This document shows positions 53,373 through 64,000 of a stretch of DNA of 64,000 nt, in pieces. The translations under genes were made by a program, and so were the position numbers. The DNA lies in NCBI RefSeq assembly GCF_018070325.1, contig NZ_JAGPXY010000002.1, forward strand, positions 1 through 64,000, given 5' to 3'. The DNA comes from Micromonospora sp. H61 (lineage in GTDB: Bacteria; Actinomycetota; Actinomycetes; Mycobacteriales; Micromonosporaceae). The notes under the pieces are model-generated. The model was not told the DNA's origin, made no database searches, and saw nothing but the letters and a program-made list of their open reading frames with translations. Positions within the stretch are counted from its first letter, which is position 1. Every line of letters starts with the position of its first letter.

Positions 53373-54866
53373 ATGACCGCACCCGTACCGGCGACCGCCC
53401 TCCGGATGGGCACCACCGCCGGCCGGGGCACGCTGCTCGCCGCCGTACTCGCCTCTGGCATGGTCTTCCTCGACAGCACCGTCGTCAACGTGGCGCTGCC
53501 GAAACTCGGGCAGGACCTCGGCGCGAACGTGGCCGATCTCCAATGGACCATCAACGGCTACCTGCTGATGCTGGCGGCGTTCGTGCTGCTCGGCGGCGCG
53601 CTCGGCGACCGCTTCGGCCGGCGACGCATCTTCCTCATCGGCGTGCTCTGGTTCACCGCCGCCTCAGTGCTCTGCGGGCTGGCCCAGGACACCGGCATGC
53701 TGATCGCGGCCCGGTTCCTCCAGGGCGCCGGTGGCGCGCTGCTCACACCCGGGTCGCTGTCGGTGCTCCAGGCGAGCTTCCACCCCGACGACCGGGGCCG
53801 GGCGATCGGTGCCTGGGCCGGGCTGTCCGGGGTGTCCACAGCGCTGGGCCCGTTCATCGGGGGCTGGCTGATCGACGCGCTCTCCTGGCGTTGGATCTTC
53901 TTCCTCAACCTGCCGATCGCCGTGCTGGTGCTGCTGGCCGCCCTGCGCTGGGTGCCGGAGAGCCGCGACGAGAGCGCCTCCCGCACCGAAGGGCGGGGTC
54001 GGACCCGACGGCGGTTCGACGTCGCCGGAGCCCTGCTCGGAGCGCTCGCGCTCGCCGGCGTCACGTACGCCCTGATCGACGCGCCGGCCCGCGGGTTCGA
54101 CTCTGCCGAGGTGCTGATCGCAGCGGTGGTCGGGGTGCTCTCCGCAGTGGCCTTCGTCCTGCTGGAACGGCGGCGTGGCGACGCCGCGATGCTGCCCACC
54201 GGGCTGTTCGGCAGCCGACTCTTCTCGGTGCTGAACATCTTCACAGTCGTCGTCTACGCGGCGCTCGGCGGCTTCACCTTCTTCTTCGCCGTCTACCTGC
54301 AGAACGTGGTCGGCTGGTCGGCCTTCCGCACCGGCATCGCGTTGCTGCCGATGACACTGCTGCTGTTGGTCGGCTCCGCGCGCGCCGGTGCGCTGTCCGC
54401 CCGGATCGGGCCACGGCTGCCGCTGGCCATCGGACCGGTGGTCGCCGCGGTCGGCCTGCTGCTGCTGCGCGGCGTCGGACCGGGCGCGTCGTACTGGCGG
54501 GACGTGCTGCCCGGGGTGCTGCTCTTCGGCATCGGGCTGACCCTGGTGGTGGCACCGCTGACCGCGTCGGTGCTGGCCGCCGTGCAGGACCGGTTCTCCG
54601 GGGTGGCCAGCGGGTTCAACAACGCCGCGTCCCGCGCCGGCGGCCTGCTCGCGGTGGCGGCGCTGCCGCTGCTCGTCGGGCTCTCCGGCGGCGGGTACGA
54701 GCAGAAGGCCGAGCTGACCGACGCGTTCCGGGCCGCGATGGAGTGGTGTGCGGGGCTGCTCGTGGCCGGCGCGCTGCTGGCCCTCGTGCTGGTCCACCGA
54801 CCGCCCCGGGAAGCCCCGCCGTCCCAGCCCTGCCATTCGCTGCCCGCCGCGACACCCCCGAAGTAG
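53373..54866 (+). CDS. MFS transporter, DHA2 family (EmrB/QacA type)
   Basis: 497 aa with 14 predicted helices. Motif D1/C-type FLDSTVVNVALP in helix 1 and motif A GDRFGRRRIFLIG between helices 2 and 3 mark drug:H+ antiporters. Likely exports toxic compounds; the substrate is unknown and no regulator is adjacent. ATG 53373 is in the short promoter region shared with the HNH gene. The stop codon lies inside the loop of the terminator hairpin. Confidence 0.9.
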   Translation: MTAPVPATALRMGTTAGRGTLLAAVLASGMVFLDSTVVNVALPKLGQDLGANVADLQWTINGYLLMLAAFVLLGGALGDRFGRRRIFLIGVLWFTAASVLCGLAQDTGMLIAARFLQGAGGALLTPGSLSVLQASFHPDDRGRAIGAWAGLSGVSTALGPFIGGWLIDALSWRWIFFLNLPIAVLVLLAALRWVPESRDESASRTEGRGRTRRRFDVAGALLGALALAGVTYALIDAPARGFDSAEVLIAAVVGVLSAVAFVLLERRRGDAAMLPTGLFGSRLFSVLNIFTVVVYAALGGFTFFFAVYLQNVVGWSAFRTGIALLPMTLLLLVGSARAGALSARIGPRLPLAIGPVVAAVGLLLLRGVGPGASYWRDVLPGVLLFGIGLTLVVAPLTASVLAAVQDRFSGVASGFNNAASRAGGLLAVAALPLLVGLSGGGYEQKAELTDAFRAAMEWCAGLLVAGALLALVLVHRPPREAPPSQPCHSLPAATPPK

Positions 54867-54888
54867 CAAGCCACTCCGGGGGTGTCGC
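54849..54888. terminator. Bidirectional terminator between MFS gene and leuA
   Basis: GCGACACCCCC (54849-54859) pairs with GGGGGTGTCGC (54878-54888) around an 18-nt loop. The left arm is within the MFS coding sequence and its TAG is in the loop. leuA ends 8 bp further on the opposite strand. Confidence 0.75.
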
Positions 54889-54895
54889 GCTCAGA

Positions 54896-56884
<1,989 letters not shown>

Positions 56885-58156
56885 CTATGGGACCGGGGTC
56901 ATGGCCGGCTCTGCGGCCTCGGCACCCAGCCTCGGCGTCCGTTGCGCCCAGGCCACCGCGGGCACGATCGCCACCGCCACCAGCACGAAGATCGCTGCCG
57001 TCGGTAACCAACCCCACCCGCCGGTGGTCACCCCGAGCGCGGTCAGTCCCGCCGGCGCGATCAGGTACTGGACCTGCACGCCGAGTCCGAGCGCCCCCAC
57101 GTACGCACCGCGCTGGTCGGCCGGCGGCAGGGTGGCGGTGAGCCCCCAGGCGCCCGCCGACTCGATCAGCTCGGCCAGGATCAGCAGCAACGCGGCGGCT
57201 ACCAGCACCACCACTGTGAGCGTGCCCCGAGTGACGCCGGAAATCGGCAGGACCAGGCAGAACAGGGCGATCAGCAGTCCACCCCGACGGGAGGCCCGAG
57301 CCGCGCCCGCAGCGGTGTCCGCGCCCCGGCTGACGCGCACCTGGAGCAGCACGATCAGGATCGTGTTGAGCAGCACCAGCCCGGCGATCACCGTCTTCGG
57401 GGCGTCGGTGTGGGTGAGGATCCACAGCGGCAGGACCGTCAAGTAGAGCACCCCGTGCGCGGTGAGCAGCCCGGACACCACTGACACCGCCATGAACGGC
57501 CGGTCCCGGAGCACGGCGAGCCGACTCATCGGCTCCGCCGGTCGGGTCACCTGCGGCAGCCGGGGCAGTCGCCGCACGAAGAGGGCCGTCACGAGGAAAA
57601 CCGTCGAGATGAACCAGACCATCCCCCGGTACGCCGTGATCGTGTCCACCGCCAGCACCAGGCCGCTGATCACCGCGCCGAGCCCGAAGCCGACGTTCAG
57701 CGACGAGCGCTGGTACGCCATCGCCGTGACCCGTTCGGCCGGCGGGAGCGCGTTGATCGAGTAGACCTGCCGGGCCACGCCGACAGCGGCGTCCACCGCG
57801 GCCAGCGCCACCACCACGGCGAGGAACCCCACGAAGCCGCCCACGAACGGGTAGGTCGCGAACAGCACCGCGTTCAGCACCAGCCCCACCACCCACACCC
57901 GCTGCGGCCCGTACCGGTCGGTGAGCCCACCCAGCGGCACGGTGCCCAACAGCGACACCCCCGCCGCGATGGACAGACCCAACCCGACCTGGGCGGCGCT
58001 GAGCCCGAGCGCCCGGGTGAAGAAGACGGCGCTACCGGCGTGGAACAGGCCGCTGCCGACGGCGTAGACCATGGCCTGCACGGCCAGGGCGCGGGTCAGC
58101 CCGGCCGGCGGTACGACGTCTCGAACGGCGGTCCGGATGGTTTCTCTGGTCCCCAT
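56885..58156 (-). CDS. MFS transporter
   Basis: 423 aa, 12 predicted helices. Motif A variant GGLTDRYGPQRVWVVG lies between helices 2 and 3, and a central loop follows helix 6. Substrate unknown. ATG 58156. Transcribed divergently from an ArsR-like regulator across 77 bp; this arrangement suggests regulated export. Only about 50 bp separate its 3' end from the leu leader. Confidence 0.85.
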   Translation of the reverse strand: MGTRETIRTAVRDVVPPAGLTRALAVQAMVYAVGSGLFHAGSAVFFTRALGLSAAQVGLGLSIAAGVSLLGTVPLGGLTDRYGPQRVWVVGLVLNAVLFATYPFVGGFVGFLAVVVALAAVDAAVGVARQVYSINALPPAERVTAMAYQRSSLNVGFGLGAVISGLVLAVDTITAYRGMVWFISTVFLVTALFVRRLPRLPQVTRPAEPMSRLAVLRDRPFMAVSVVSGLLTAHGVLYLTVLPLWILTHTDAPKTVIAGLVLLNTILIVLLQVRVSRGADTAAGAARASRRGGLLIALFCLVLPISGVTRGTLTVVVLVAAALLLILAELIESAGAWGLTATLPPADQRGAYVGALGLGVQVQYLIAPAGLTALGVTTGGWGWLPTAAIFVLVAVAIVPAVAWAQRTPRLGAEAAEPAMTPVP

Positions 58157-58233
58157 GTCCGGGGAGTGAATCGGGTCCCCATGACCTCGGTCGAGTCTTT
58201 TAGGCTGGACCGAATCCTGCTCCTGGGGGGCGT

Positions 58234-59220
58234 GTGTCCGAGTTGCGGTTCAGCCTGGCCGACGTTGCGGGAGTGCGGCTCGCCGTGTCACCCGCAAACG
58301 AGACGGTCATGAGCATGTGGGCGCTGGCCAACCCGGTCCGCTACGCGGTGCACCTGCCCTGGATCGACCGGGCCCGGGTGACGTTGCGTCGTCCCGAGGT
58401 GGCCGACCGGGTCCGACCTCTGGTGGGGTTGGTAGTGCCGGGTCGCTGGCTGCCCGACTTCCTCACCCCGGCGGCCCGACCGAACGTGGAGATGGCCGAG
58501 CAGCTCGACCAGATCGCCGCGACACCGCCGGCCGTGGTGGTCCAGGACCTGCTGGCGACCACCTGGCAAAAACCGCTGAGCCCGTTCGGGCGGGCGCTGC
58601 TCGCCGACCCCGGCGGGCTGCTGCCGCAGGTCGTCGACGCGGTGCGGGTCTGGTACGACGAGGCGATCGCCCCGGACTGGCAGCGGATGCGGGCCCTGCT
58701 CGACGCCGACGTGGCGTACCGGGCCGCCCAGCTCGCCGAAAGCGGCGCCGGGCAGTTCTTCGAGCAGCTCCACCCGAGCCTGCGTTGGCACGGCGACCGG
58801 GTGATCAGCGACGACACGTTCGAGCGGGACTTCGACCTCCGCGGTCGTGGGCTGGCGCTGAACCCGACGGTGTTCACCGAGCAGCACGTGCTGTGGAACC
58901 TGCTGGAGGATTCGCTGCCGGTCGGCGCGTACCCGGTCCGTGCCGTCGGGACGCTCTGGGAGACGACCGCGCCGCCGCCCGGCGACCCACTGGCACGGGT
59001 GATCGGGCCGGGCCGGGCCGCGCTGCTGCACCTGCTCGAGACGGCGCTGACCACCACCGACCTGGCCCGACTCACCGGGATGTCCGCCGGAAACGTCTCC
59101 CAGCACCTGGCCGCGCTGCACGGCGCCGGCCTGGTGTCCCGGTCCCGCGAGGGCCGGCACGTGCGCTATCGCAACACCGATGCCGCGGCGGTCCTCCTCC
59201 GGGCCAGCCGGGGCGGGTGA
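58234..59220 (+). CDS. ArsR-family-like winged-helix regulator with N-terminal DUF5937-type domain
   Basis: 328 aa. Residues about 1-250 form a conserved N-terminal domain (SELRFSLADVAGVRLAVSP, ALANPVRYAVHLPW). The C-terminal about 75 residues form a winged helix: LTTTDLARLTGMSAGNVSQHLAALHGAGLVSRSREG. GTG start. Divergent from the MFS gene, which is its likely target; the ligand is unknown. Confidence 0.83.
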   Translation: MSELRFSLADVAGVRLAVSPANETVMSMWALANPVRYAVHLPWIDRARVTLRRPEVADRVRPLVGLVVPGRWLPDFLTPAARPNVEMAEQLDQIAATPPAVVVQDLLATTWQKPLSPFGRALLADPGGLLPQVVDAVRVWYDEAIAPDWQRMRALLDADVAYRAAQLAESGAGQFFEQLHPSLRWHGDRVISDDTFERDFDLRGRGLALNPTVFTEQHVLWNLLEDSLPVGAYPVRAVGTLWETTAPPPGDPLARVIGPGRAALLHLLETALTTTDLARLTGMSAGNVSQHLAALHGAGLVSRSREGRHVRYRNTDAAAVLLRASRGG

Positions 59221-59231
59221 CCCGCGCTCGA

Positions 59232-59762
59232 TCAGCGCAGCAGAAGCTCGGCGACCGGGCGGCGGTGCCGCAGGCCGGTCTCGCGGGCGTGCAGGTCGGC
59301 CGGGAGGGCGAACGGGTCCCCGAGCCGGCCGACGGCGGCGACCACCAACGGGCGGACGCCGCCGGGCAGGTCGAGTTCGGTGGAGAGGCCGACCCGGTCG
59401 AACCGGGTGAGCTGGTGCACGTGCAGGCCGAGCGCTGTGGCCTGCACTGTCAGGTGGGCTATCGCCTGCCCCAGGTCGTAGGCGGCCCGCTCGGCGTCGA
59501 GGCCGGTGTGGGCGCCGACCACCAGGGTCGCGGCGTGCCGGATCCAGATCTGGTCGTCGACCGGAAGGCTGATCAGGATCCGTTTCCAGGTCTCGTCGTC
59601 GCGGTGGCCGAGGGCGAACCGCCAGGGCTGCCCGTTCTCGGCCGACGGGGCCCAGCGCGCGGCCTCAAGCAGCGAGGCGGACTCCTCCGGGGTCAGCTCG
59701 GCGTTCGGGTCGAAGGCTCGTGGACTCCAGCGGTAGGCGAGCAGCGGGGTGAGGTCGGCCAT
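59232..59762 (-). CDS. Nitroreductase family protein
   Basis: 176 aa FMN-dependent oxidoreductase. The N-terminal YRWSPRAFDP, the FMN contact region LEAARWAPSAENGQPWRFAL, and AAYDLGQAIAHLTVQATALGLH are typical. Physiological substrate unknown. ATG 59762. Convergent with the regulator gene across 11 bp. Confidence 0.87.
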   Translation of the reverse strand: MADLTPLLAYRWSPRAFDPNAELTPEESASLLEAARWAPSAENGQPWRFALGHRDDETWKRILISLPVDDQIWIRHAATLVVGAHTGLDAERAAYDLGQAIAHLTVQATALGLHVHQLTRFDRVGLSTELDLPGGVRPLVVAAVGRLGDPFALPADLHARETGLRHRRPVAELLLR

Positions 59763-59846
59763 ACACCGGATCGTCCTGTATGGGTGATTCGCCCCTCAGG
59801 ATGGGGTGGCTGAATGTGGGCAAGAGCACCCGTAACGGGACGAAGA

Positions 59847-60635
59847 TCAGGGCGTTCCCGCGCCCGGGCTCTCCGACGGGTCCGGGGTCGGCGGCGCCGC
59901 GGTGTCGAGCGGCTCCCGGTCGATCACCACCGGGCCGGCCAGCTGCACGGTGGCCGGTGCCGGGCCGGGTGCAGCGGCCAGCCGCAGCGTTCCGGCCCCG
60001 GTCCGGACGCCGGTCGGCGTGCCGTCCTGGTCGTAGCAGTAGATGCCCACATCCAGCGGGGCGTTGAGCGACGCCGAGGTGGAATCCACCGAGTAGCAGG
60101 TGCCGGTGAGTCCCTCGGGCGCGTCGGCCGGGGCGACCGCCAACGGCGCGCGTCGGTCGGTGAGCACGTCCAGCCAGTCGGTGAGCAGGTGCTGGACCCG
60201 GGGGTCCGACCGGCGTGGGATCGCGTCGTCGCGATCACCCAGGCGTACGCAACTCGCCGACTCGGTGTGACCGGCCGACGGCAGGGCGCACTGGAACAGC
60301 CCGTCGGCAGTGCTGGCCATCGAGACGTCGGCTGCGCCACCCAGGGCGCCCCCCGGCACGTCCACCCGCCAGGTGCCGTCGTTCGCGCTGGTGAACACGA
60401 TGGTGCGGTCCGGTTGACCCGCCTGGCTGTAGACGTACTGGGCCACCAGGTGACGGTCCTGAGCCGCCGCGGCAAGCGCGGCCAGCTCATCCCGTGCGGC
60501 CTCCACCTCGACCGGCCCCGGATCCACGGGCGGCGGAGTCGGAGGCTGCGCACTGGTGCAGGCGACCAGGAGGGCCGGCAGGGCGAGGGCGAGCGGCCCG
60601 AGCACACGGCCGGCCGAGCGGATGAGGACGGGCAC
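59847..60635 (-). CDS. Lipoprotein of unknown function
   Basis: 262 aa. Signal peptide with lipobox LLVAC (Cys26), a Pro-rich spacer (PPTPPPVDPGP), and an extracellular domain with four Cys (FQCAL, ASCVRL, GTCYSV, IYCYD) likely paired as disulfides, then a Pro/Ser tail. Family not recognised. ATG 60635. Divergent from ask. Confidence 0.75.
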   Translation of the reverse strand: MPVLIRSAGRVLGPLALALPALLVACTSAQPPTPPPVDPGPVEVEAARDELAALAAAAQDRHLVAQYVYSQAGQPDRTIVFTSANDGTWRVDVPGGALGGAADVSMASTADGLFQCALPSAGHTESASCVRLGDRDDAIPRRSDPRVQHLLTDWLDVLTDRRAPLAVAPADAPEGLTGTCYSVDSTSASLNAPLDVGIYCYDQDGTPTGVRTGAGTLRLAAAPGPAPATVQLAGPVVIDREPLDTAAPPTPDPSESPGAGTP

Positions 60636-60831
60636 CGGCCCATTCTGGTGGGTGCGGGCGGTCGGCGGGTGCCGGCCGCGTACCGGGCTCGTCCCGGCGT
60701 GTCGGGCGAGGCGTTCCGGCGTACCCGTCCGACCTGGTGGGACCGGTCTCGCCGGTCCCGGCCGGGCCGGATGGTGGGATCACCTGACCCGGCTTCGTTA
60801 TCCGCCGGATACCCTCATGGGGTCTGACACG

Positions 60832-60857
60832 CGCCGCCGGCCCCGGTTCCGGCGGCG
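60832..60857 (+). promoter_or_regulatory. Hairpin upstream of aspartate kinase gene
   Basis: CGCCGCCGG pairs with CCGGCGGCG around an 8-nt loop, 38 nt before the ask start and upstream of GGGAGGGAG (RBS). It could be an attenuator or part of the 5' UTR. No lysine-riboswitch features are recognisable. Confidence 0.35.
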
Positions 60858-60895
60858 TCGGCACGCTCAGGGTCGCTGGGAGGGAGTGCACCGTC

Positions 60896-62161
<1,266 letters not shown>

Positions 62162-62166
62162 CGCCG

Positions 62167-63228
62167 ATGACGGCGCTGCCCACCCTCGCCGTGGTCGGAG
62201 CGACAGGTGCCGTCGGCACCGTGATGTGTGAGCTACTCACCGGGCGACGCAACGTCTGGGGTGAGATCCGGCTGCTCGCCTCCGAGCGCTCCGTCGGGCG
62301 CCGGGTGCGCTGCCGGGGCGAGGAGCTCGTCGTCCAGGCGCTGACCCCCGAGGCGTTCGACGGGGTCCAGGTGGCCATGTTCGACGTGCCCGACGAGGTC
62401 TCCGCCGAGTGGGCGCCGATCGCCGTCGCCCGCGGCGCGATCGCTGTCGACAACTCCGGCGCGTTCCGGATGGACCGCGACGTCCCGCTGGTCGTTCCGG
62501 AGATCAACCCCGAGCAGGTCCGCAACCGCCCCCGGGGCATCATCGCCAACGCCAACTGCACCACCCTCGCGATGATCGTCGCCGTCGCGCCGCTGCACAG
62601 CGAGTACGGCCTACGAGAGCTGGTGCTCGCCTCCTACCAGGCGGTCTCCGGAGCCGGTCAGTCCGGCGTCGACATCCTGCACGACCAGCTCACCAAGGTC
62701 GCCGGCGATCGGGCGCTCGGCTCGCGCACCGGCGACGTACGCCAGGCTGTCGGCGACGACCTGGGCCCGTTCCCGGCACCCATGGCGCTCAACGTGGTCC
62801 CCTGGGCCGGCTCCCCGGCGGACAGCGGCTGGTCATCGGAAGAGATGAAGATCCGCAACGAGTCGCGGAAGATCCTCGGCCTCCCCGACCTCAAGGTCTC
62901 CGCCACCTGCGTCCGCGTGCCGGTGGTCACCGCCCACTCGGTCGCCGTGCACGCGGTCTTCGCCACCGAGGTCGACGCCGAGGGCGCCCGTGAGGCGCTG
63001 CGCAACGCACCCGGGGTGATCCTGGTCGACGACCCCGCGGCCGGGGAGTTCCCGATGCCGATCGACGCCGTCGGCACCGACCCCTCCTGGGTCGGCCGGA
63101 TCCGCCGCGCCCTGGACGACCCCCGCGCCCTCGACTTCTTCGTCACCGGCGACAACCTCCGCAAGGGCGCGGCCCTCAACACCGCCCAGATCGCCGAACT
63201 CCTGGCCAAAGAACTCCGCACCCCCTGA
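62167..63228 (+). CDS. asd: Aspartate-semialdehyde dehydrogenase
   Basis: 353 aa. It reduces aspartyl phosphate with NADPH. Rossmann motif GATGAVG (residues 11-17), active-site Cys131 in NANCTT, the substrate-binding YQAVSGAGQSG, and the late CVRVPVVTAHS are visible. Second gene of the ask-asd operon. Copy 3 of the palindromic repeat starts 35 bp after its stop. Confidence 0.95.
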   Translation: MTALPTLAVVGATGAVGTVMCELLTGRRNVWGEIRLLASERSVGRRVRCRGEELVVQALTPEAFDGVQVAMFDVPDEVSAEWAPIAVARGAIAVDNSGAFRMDRDVPLVVPEINPEQVRNRPRGIIANANCTTLAMIVAVAPLHSEYGLRELVLASYQAVSGAGQSGVDILHDQLTKVAGDRALGSRTGDVRQAVGDDLGPFPAPMALNVVPWAGSPADSGWSSEEMKIRNESRKILGLPDLKVSATCVRVPVVTAHSVAVHAVFATEVDAEGAREALRNAPGVILVDDPAAGEFPMPIDAVGTDPSWVGRIRRALDDPRALDFFVTGDNLRKGAALNTAQIAELLAKELRTP

Positions 63229-63262
63229 CCCCGCACCGCGCTGCCCCCGTACCCCCCGCTGC

Positions 63263-63334
63263 GGCGATCTTGCAGTTTCTGTGCCGGCATAAGGGGCTAG
63301 GACGACAAAACGACAACCGAAAGTGCAAGATCGG
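63263..63334. repeat. Dispersed imperfect palindromic repeat, copy 3
   Basis: The arms are GCGATCTTGCAGTTTC and GAAAGTGCAAGATCG, with interior CATAAGGGGC and ACGACAACC. Same orientation as copy 1 and opposite to copy 2. Lies at the convergent junction between asd and the GGDEF gene. Confidence 0.85.
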
Positions 63335-63369
63335 CGGGACGTGGGGACGTGGGGCGGGGGCGGGCGCGG

Positions 63370-64000
63370 TTACGCGGCGGAGAGTAGGACGCCGTCTCGG
63401 CCTTGGCGTTTTACCGCGTAGAGGGCCTGGTCGGCTCTCTTCAGGGTGCGGTCGGGGGTTTCGCCGGGGCGGGGTAGTGCGACGCCAACGCTGATCGTGC
63501 GGCCGATGCGCCGGGCCGCCTCGGTGAGCCGTTCGGCGATCCGGACCGCCTCCTCCGGGCGGCTCACCTCGATCACCGCGACGAACTCGTCGCCGCCGAT
63601 CCGGTACAACTCGTCGCCGTGCCGAAGCGCCCCCTCCAGCGCCCGGGCCAACCCGACCAGCACCCGGTCGCCGGCCTGGTGGCCGTACGTGTCGTTCACG
63701 GTCTTGAAGCCGTCCACGTCGATCGCCAGCAGGGCCGTACGCCCGGGGGTGGCCGCAGCGATCCGTTGCCCGAACGGGCCGGTGTGCCGCAACCCGGTCA
63801 GCGGGTCGGAGCTGGCCTGCTCCCGCAGTCGGGCCAGCGTGCGCAGCCGGTCCACGCTCGTCCAGGCCTGCCCGGCGAGCAACTCCATCAGGCTGACAGT
63901 GGTCGGGTCCGGGCGCAGCGCGCGTTCGTCGGCGACCAGCAGCACCCCGGCGGCGTCCGTCGGCCCGACCGGCACGGCGACCAGCGTGCGGACCCCCGCC
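63370..64000 (-). CDS. GGDEF domain protein, partial (diguanylate cyclase-like)
   Basis: The open frame runs off the right edge, so only the C-terminal 209 residues are visible. The end of a GAF-like sensory domain (LVAVPVGPTDAAGVLLVADE) joins a GGDEF domain through SSDPLTGLRHTGPF. The active-site loop RIGGDEF is intact, and NDTYGHQAGD is present, so c-di-GMP synthesis is expected. An I-site R-x-x-D is not obvious. The true start lies beyond the window. Confidence 0.9.
   Translation of the reverse strand, partial: AGVRTLVAVPVGPTDAAGVLLVADERALRPDPTTVSLMELLAGQAWTSVDRLRTLARLREQASSDPLTGLRHTGPFGQRIAAATPGRTALLAIDVDGFKTVNDTYGHQAGDRVLVGLARALEGALRHGDELYRIGGDEFVAVIEVSRPEEAVRIAERLTEAARRIGRTISVGVALPRPGETPDRTLKRADQALYAVKRQGRDGVLLSAA

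Noticed and set aside
60832..60857. Lysine riboswitch upstream of ask
   Set aside because: The 5' region is too short and lacks the conserved multi-helix core; only one simple hairpin is present.

Overview
The window is very GC-rich actinomycete chromosome, best matched by Micromonosporaceae (probably Micromonospora). Pointers are the many GTG starts, frequent GTGA/ATGA stop-start overlaps, an SRP RNA-dnaX-YbaB-recR block, an ask-asd operon, an XRE/DUF5753-DUF397 pair, a DUF6230-DUF6114 pair and an AftD-type envelope cluster. Genus assignment is inference; no database search was possible.

Layout. 1-480: 3' end of an rRNA operon (5S) with a strong terminator. 482-3402: a VanW-type wall protein divergent from NudC. 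3299-16876: an envelope-polysaccharide region with a flippase-like protein, AftD, two large membrane proteins, a DUF2613 peptide, a GT4 glycosyltransferase, an acyltransferase-3 protein and a DUF3068 protein. It resembles the mycobacterial aftD neighbourhood. 17273-26211: the DUF6230/DUF6114 pair, a DUF885 hydrolase, an EamA transporter, a PHP phosphoesterase, an M23 lipoprotein, small proteins, and TadA with its accessory protein. 26226-31665: a two-component system divergent from a lipoprotein / adaptor / ABC ATPase / FtsX-type permease operon. 31773-37114: DeoD, tRNA-Ser(CGA), an SDR oxidoreductase, unknown proteins, DUF1349, and the DUF397/XRE pair.

37201-40719 is the most unusual part. 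A 113/114-bp direct repeat, one copy being the 3' part of a complete tRNA-Ser(GGA), brackets about 3.3 kb of much lower GC. The interval holds a translationally coupled DUF262 gene and HEPN-type gene plus a decayed HAD hydrolase, and no integrase. I read it as a cis-mobilisable or decayed tRNA-integrated element carrying a candidate defence or toxin pair.

40797-46014: SRP RNA, dnaX with a repeat-rich linker, a DUF998 protein, YbaB/EbfC and recR. 46329-52219: a complete dipeptide/oligopeptide ABC importer. 52244-60635: an exported HNH nuclease with a coupled small protein, a DHA2 MFS exporter, leuA behind a leader-peptide attenuator, an MFS transporter with a divergent ArsR-type regulator, a nitroreductase and a lipoprotein. 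60896-63228: ask and asd, the entry to Lys/Thr/Met/DAP synthesis. The window ends inside a GGDEF protein.

A dispersed, imperfectly palindromic repeat of about 73 bp occurs three times (203-276, 44188-44260, 63263-63334). Each copy lies at the junction of two convergent transcription units, and one copy encodes the C-terminus of a gene.
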